A stretch of DNA of 7,861 nt, taken from an uncultured Erysipelotrichaceae bacterium (GTDB lineage Bacteria > Bacillota_I > Bacilli_A > RF39 > UBA660). Numbering within the stretch: the first letter of the stretch is position 1; each line of letters starts with the position of its first letter. This document shows, one piece after another, positions 5,760 through 7,861 of this stretch. Where the stretch lies: the NCBI GenBank assembly GCA_902797415.1, contig CADBSQ010000051.1, positions 1 to 7,861 of the forward strand. Reading direction: 5' to 3'. The notes under the pieces were generated by a model, which searched no databases, was not told where the DNA came from, and saw only the letters and a list, made by a program, of their open reading frames with translations. The position numbers were made by a program, and so were the translations under genes.

Positions 5760-6806
5760 ATGAAAAAGGATAAAGACGTTTCTAATAAAAATTTAGATGA
5801 TGTTTTAAAACAAATCGAAAAGAAATTTGGAGAAGGTTCTATCATGAAGCTTGGTAGTGAAAATCATATCGAGGTTGAAACTACTTCTTCTGGAAGTTTA
5901 GGACTTGATATAGCACTAGGAGTTGGTGGATTTCCAAAAGGAAGAATTATTGAAATATTTGGTCCTGAATCGAGTGGTAAAACAACAATTGCTTTAGAAG
6001 CTATAGCTGCATGTCAAAAATCAGGAGGTAGGGCAGCATTCATTGATGCAGAACATGCTTTAGATCCAGTATATAGTCAAAATTTAGGCGTAAATATCGA
6101 TGAGTTATTATTATCGCAGCCAGATACTGGGGAACAGGCATTAGAAATAGTTGAAGCATTAGTAAAAAGCGGAGCTATCGATATGGTTGTTATAGATTCT
6201 GTAGCAGCATTGGTTCCACGAGCAGAAATCGAAGGAGAAATGGGAGATTCTCACGTTGGACTTCAAGCAAGACTCATGAGCCAAGCCTTAAGAAAATGAT
6301 CAGGAACACTTAATAAAACAAAAACAACTGCTATATTCATTAACCAATTACGTGAAAAAGTAGGTGTGATATTTGGAAACCCAGAAGTTACCCCAGGAGG
6401 TAGAGCATTAAAATTCTATTCTTCCGTAAGACTAGATATTAGAAAAGGTGAACAAATAAAAGGTGCTGATCAAGTGCTAGGAAATAAAACAAAAATTAAA
6501 ATTGTTAAAAATAAAGTAGCGCCTCCATTCAAAACAATCGAAGTAGATATAATGTATGGTCAAGGTATTTCTTATGAAGGTGAATTACTTGACATCGGAT
6601 CGGAAATAAATGTTGTAGAAAAAGCTGGAGCGTGGTATTCTTATAATGGAGAAAAAATTGGACAAGGAAAAGAAAATGCCAAAATCTTCTTAAAGGAACA
6701 TCCAGAAGTAAGTAGTAAAATAGAAAAACAAATAAGGGAACATTATAAAATAGGGGGAAAGCTAGAAGAAGAAAAAAAGAATAAAAAAAAGGAAAAAGAT
6801 AAATAA
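5760..6806 (+). CDS. recA: RecA recombinase, interrupted by in-frame TGA at codon 180
   Basis: RecA forms ATP-dependent filaments on single-stranded DNA for strand exchange and SOS signalling. The frame encodes 348 codons, the usual length, but codon 180 (6297-6299) is TGA. Before it: the N-terminal helix (DDVLKQIEKKFGEGSIMKLG), Walker A GPESSGKT (68-75), FIDAEHALDP, Walker B-type MVVIDSVAALVP (142-153), EGEMGDSHVGLQARLMSQALRK. After it, in the same frame: SGTLNKTKTTAIFINQLREK, loop L2 with FGNPEVTPGGRALKFYSSVRLD, the C-terminal domain (AWYSYNGEKIGQGKENA) and a Lys/Glu tail. The family has Leu at the TGA position (RKLSG; Leu178 in E. coli numbering), so a single TTA-to-TGA change explains it. 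Both halves are otherwise well conserved, with no second lesion. As written it would give a 179-residue product without L2. A downstream GTG at 6366 is an internal codon, not a likely start. It could be a recent nonsense mutation, a sequence error, or readthrough. Confidence 0.9.
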
Positions 6807-6825
6807 AAACTCTATTTCCTTTTTT
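6785..6825 (+). terminator. probable weak terminator after recA
   Basis: AAAAAAGGAAA (6785-6795) can pair with TTTCCTTTTTT (6815-6825) across a 19-base loop, and the T-run ends the stem; the left arm is the last codons of recA. A competing pairing AAAAAGATA (6793-6801) with TATCTTTTT (6827-6835) exists. Both are AT-rich, so termination is probably partial and read-through to polC is possible. Confidence 0.45.
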
Positions 6826-6832
6826 ATATCTT

Positions 6833-6849
6833 TTTGATAAAATATCAAA
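6833..6849 (+). promoter_or_regulatory. 7-bp dyad overlapping a TAAAAT -10-like box before polC
   Basis: TTTGATA-AAA-TATCAAA is a perfect inverted repeat with a 3-base centre. It overlaps TAAAAT (6838-6843), which could be a -10 box; the -35 region 17 bases upstream (TTTCCT, 6815-6820) is poor. It may be a regulator site or a weak hairpin. The polC start codon is 30 bases downstream. Confidence 0.35.
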
Positions 6850-6878
6850 GGTCAAAGACATTAGAAGGAGTAGTTAAG

Positions 6879-7861
6879 ATGGGTTTATTTAACAAATTTT
6901 TCGAGAAAATTAATTTTAACAAATTAGATGAATTTCAAAATACCGAAATAGAAAAAATAGTTGTTCACAAATTAGATAATTACTGGACACTATATCTTAA
7001 GAATAATAACCCAATAAATCCGGAAGTTATTGATGAATTAATCACTCTTTCTAACAAAGGATTTGATAAAATAGAAAAAGTCGAAATAGTTATTAAAAAT
7101 GAAAACACAAGTGATGATGATGTACTTTCCTACTTTAAATATCACTTAAATAAACTAACAAAAGAATGTCCTTCTTTATGTAGTTTAAATAGTAGCAAAA
7201 TAACTTCTAAAGATGGTGTAATTACATTAGAAGTTGCCAATATTGCTGAAGAAAAAAGATTCTTAGAAAACAAAGAAAGATTTATAAATACACTACGTAA
7301 TTTAGGCATTAACATTAGTAATATACTAACTATCGTAAATAGAGATAAAGGAAAAAAAGTAAGAGACGAAATAGAAAAAATAAAAAACGGACTGGAAAGT
7401 GATATTGAAAAAATAAAACCAACCATTATGGCAGAGAAAAAAGCTAGTCCAGTTTTAGAAATAAACTCTGGCATAATCTTTGGTAACAGTTTTAAAACAG
7501 ATAATGTACTACCTATATCATCCTTAACTGAAGAAAAAAGAGCAATAACTATAAAAGGAAAAATTATTGATATAAGAAGCGTCATTTCCCAAAAAAGCGA
7601 TTACAAAATATTTACCATAGAAGTAAGTGATAATTCTTCAATTACATGTAAATTATTTACTAAAGAAAATGATGTATTTAACTTTTTAAAAAATAACTTA
7701 AAAGAAGGAAAAACATATTACTTTAAAGGTAGCACACAAAATGATAGTTACTTAAAAAGAATAGTATTTAATATAAGAAGCATTATGGATGCCAAGGATG
7801 TTAAAGAAGAAGTAAAAACAAACGACTTTATCGATTATGGATACATTCCTGAGTACATACC
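6879..7861 (+). CDS. polC: DNA polymerase III alpha subunit, PolC type, N-terminal part
   Basis: The gene runs off the window after 327 codons; PolC is usually about 1,400 residues. Start at ATG 6879, with AGAAGGAG (6863-6870) 8 bases upstream. PolC is the replicative polymerase with built-in 3'-5' exonuclease in low-GC Gram-positives and Mollicutes. Visible: a divergent N-terminal domain (1 to about 190; MGLFNKFFEKINFNKL onward), the linker ASPVLEINSGIIFGNSFKTD leading to ISSLTEEKRAITIKGKIIDI, and an OB-fold domain (about 222-305) with CKLFTKENDVFNFLKNNLKEG and FKGSTQNDSYLKRIVFNI, which match the family's IKMFAREKED and RGSIQNDTFVRDLVM. The PHP, exonuclease and polymerase domains lie beyond the end. 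It is the second + strand gene after recA and could be partly co-transcribed with it. The frame is open throughout the visible part. Confidence 0.88.
   Translation, partial: MGLFNKFFEKINFNKLDEFQNTEIEKIVVHKLDNYWTLYLKNNNPINPEVIDELITLSNKGFDKIEKVEIVIKNENTSDDDVLSYFKYHLNKLTKECPSLCSLNSSKITSKDGVITLEVANIAEEKRFLENKERFINTLRNLGINISNILTIVNRDKGKKVRDEIEKIKNGLESDIEKIKPTIMAEKKASPVLEINSGIIFGNSFKTDNVLPISSLTEEKRAITIKGKIIDIRSVISQKSDYKIFTIEVSDNSSITCKLFTKENDVFNFLKNNLKEGKTYYFKGSTQNDSYLKRIVFNIRSIMDAKDVKEEVKTNDFIDYGYIPEYI

Noticed and set aside
190..6299. Mycoplasma-type code with TGA read as Trp (would rescue recA)
   Set aside because: All six clear Trp codons in the real genes (membrane protein, lipoprotein, two in the murT homologue, recA, polC) are TGG. 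TGA ends the XRE gene and the murT homologue, the latter in a standard ATGA overlap. The recA site is a family Leu, not Trp. It is not fully excluded, since reading through those two stops would add only a few codons.
6297..6299. Selenocysteine at the recA TGA
   Set aside because: RecA has no Cys or Sec at this position, and no bacterial SECIS-like hairpin is evident just downstream.
6366..6806. Independent gene starting at GTG 6366
   Set aside because: It is the in-frame C-terminal half of RecA (IFGNPEVTPGG onward) with no ribosome site; it appears separate only because of the TGA.
6529..7585. Minus-strand open frames opposite the recA end and polC
   Set aside because: They oppose clearly homologous RecA and PolC sequence and show Phe/Leu/Ser-rich shadow composition.

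Overview
The window is AT-rich, single-chromosome-like bacterial DNA from a low-GC Firmicutes/Mollicutes-type organism. The strongest taxonomic sign is a PolC-type replicative DNA polymerase, supported by strong AGGAGG Shine-Dalgarno sites and by MurT/GatD homologues, which are mostly Gram-positive. All six clear Trp codons in the real genes are TGG, and TGA ends two genes, so the standard bacterial code is more likely than the Mycoplasma code. A reduced, gut-type uncultured Bacilli/Mollicutes lineage (for example RF39-like) would fit, but that is inference.

Layout. On the + strand: the tail of an XRE-family regulator (1-192); a small single-pass membrane protein whose reading frame breaks at a 10-A run and continues in the -1 frame (225-673); the tRNA methylthiotransferase mtaB (678-1952); and an acidic lipoprotein of unknown function with its own promoter (1996-2958). 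A bidirectional terminator (2957-2988) closes this block and the convergent minus-strand operon murT-like, gatD-like, deoD (5612 down to 2976). From a compact divergent promoter region (5613-5759), recA runs to the right (5760-6806), interrupted by an in-frame TGA at codon 180. It is followed by the start of polC (6879 to the window end).

Most interesting point. The MurT and GatD homologues are intact, translationally coupled reading frames with the recognisable fold landmarks of lipid II isoglutaminyl synthase, yet they appear to have lost the catalytic residues in both subunits. The GatD nucleophile Cys and catalytic His are replaced by Gly and Val, and the MurT P-loop GTNGKT and other active-site motifs are gone. 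This looks like a retained pseudoenzyme pair, not a decaying gene pair, and may be a repurposed complex.

Other points worth checking are the A-AAA-AAG slippery heptamer placed directly before a stop codon, an apparent ATC start for mtaB, and the recA nonsense codon. Each of the three could be biology or a sequence error.
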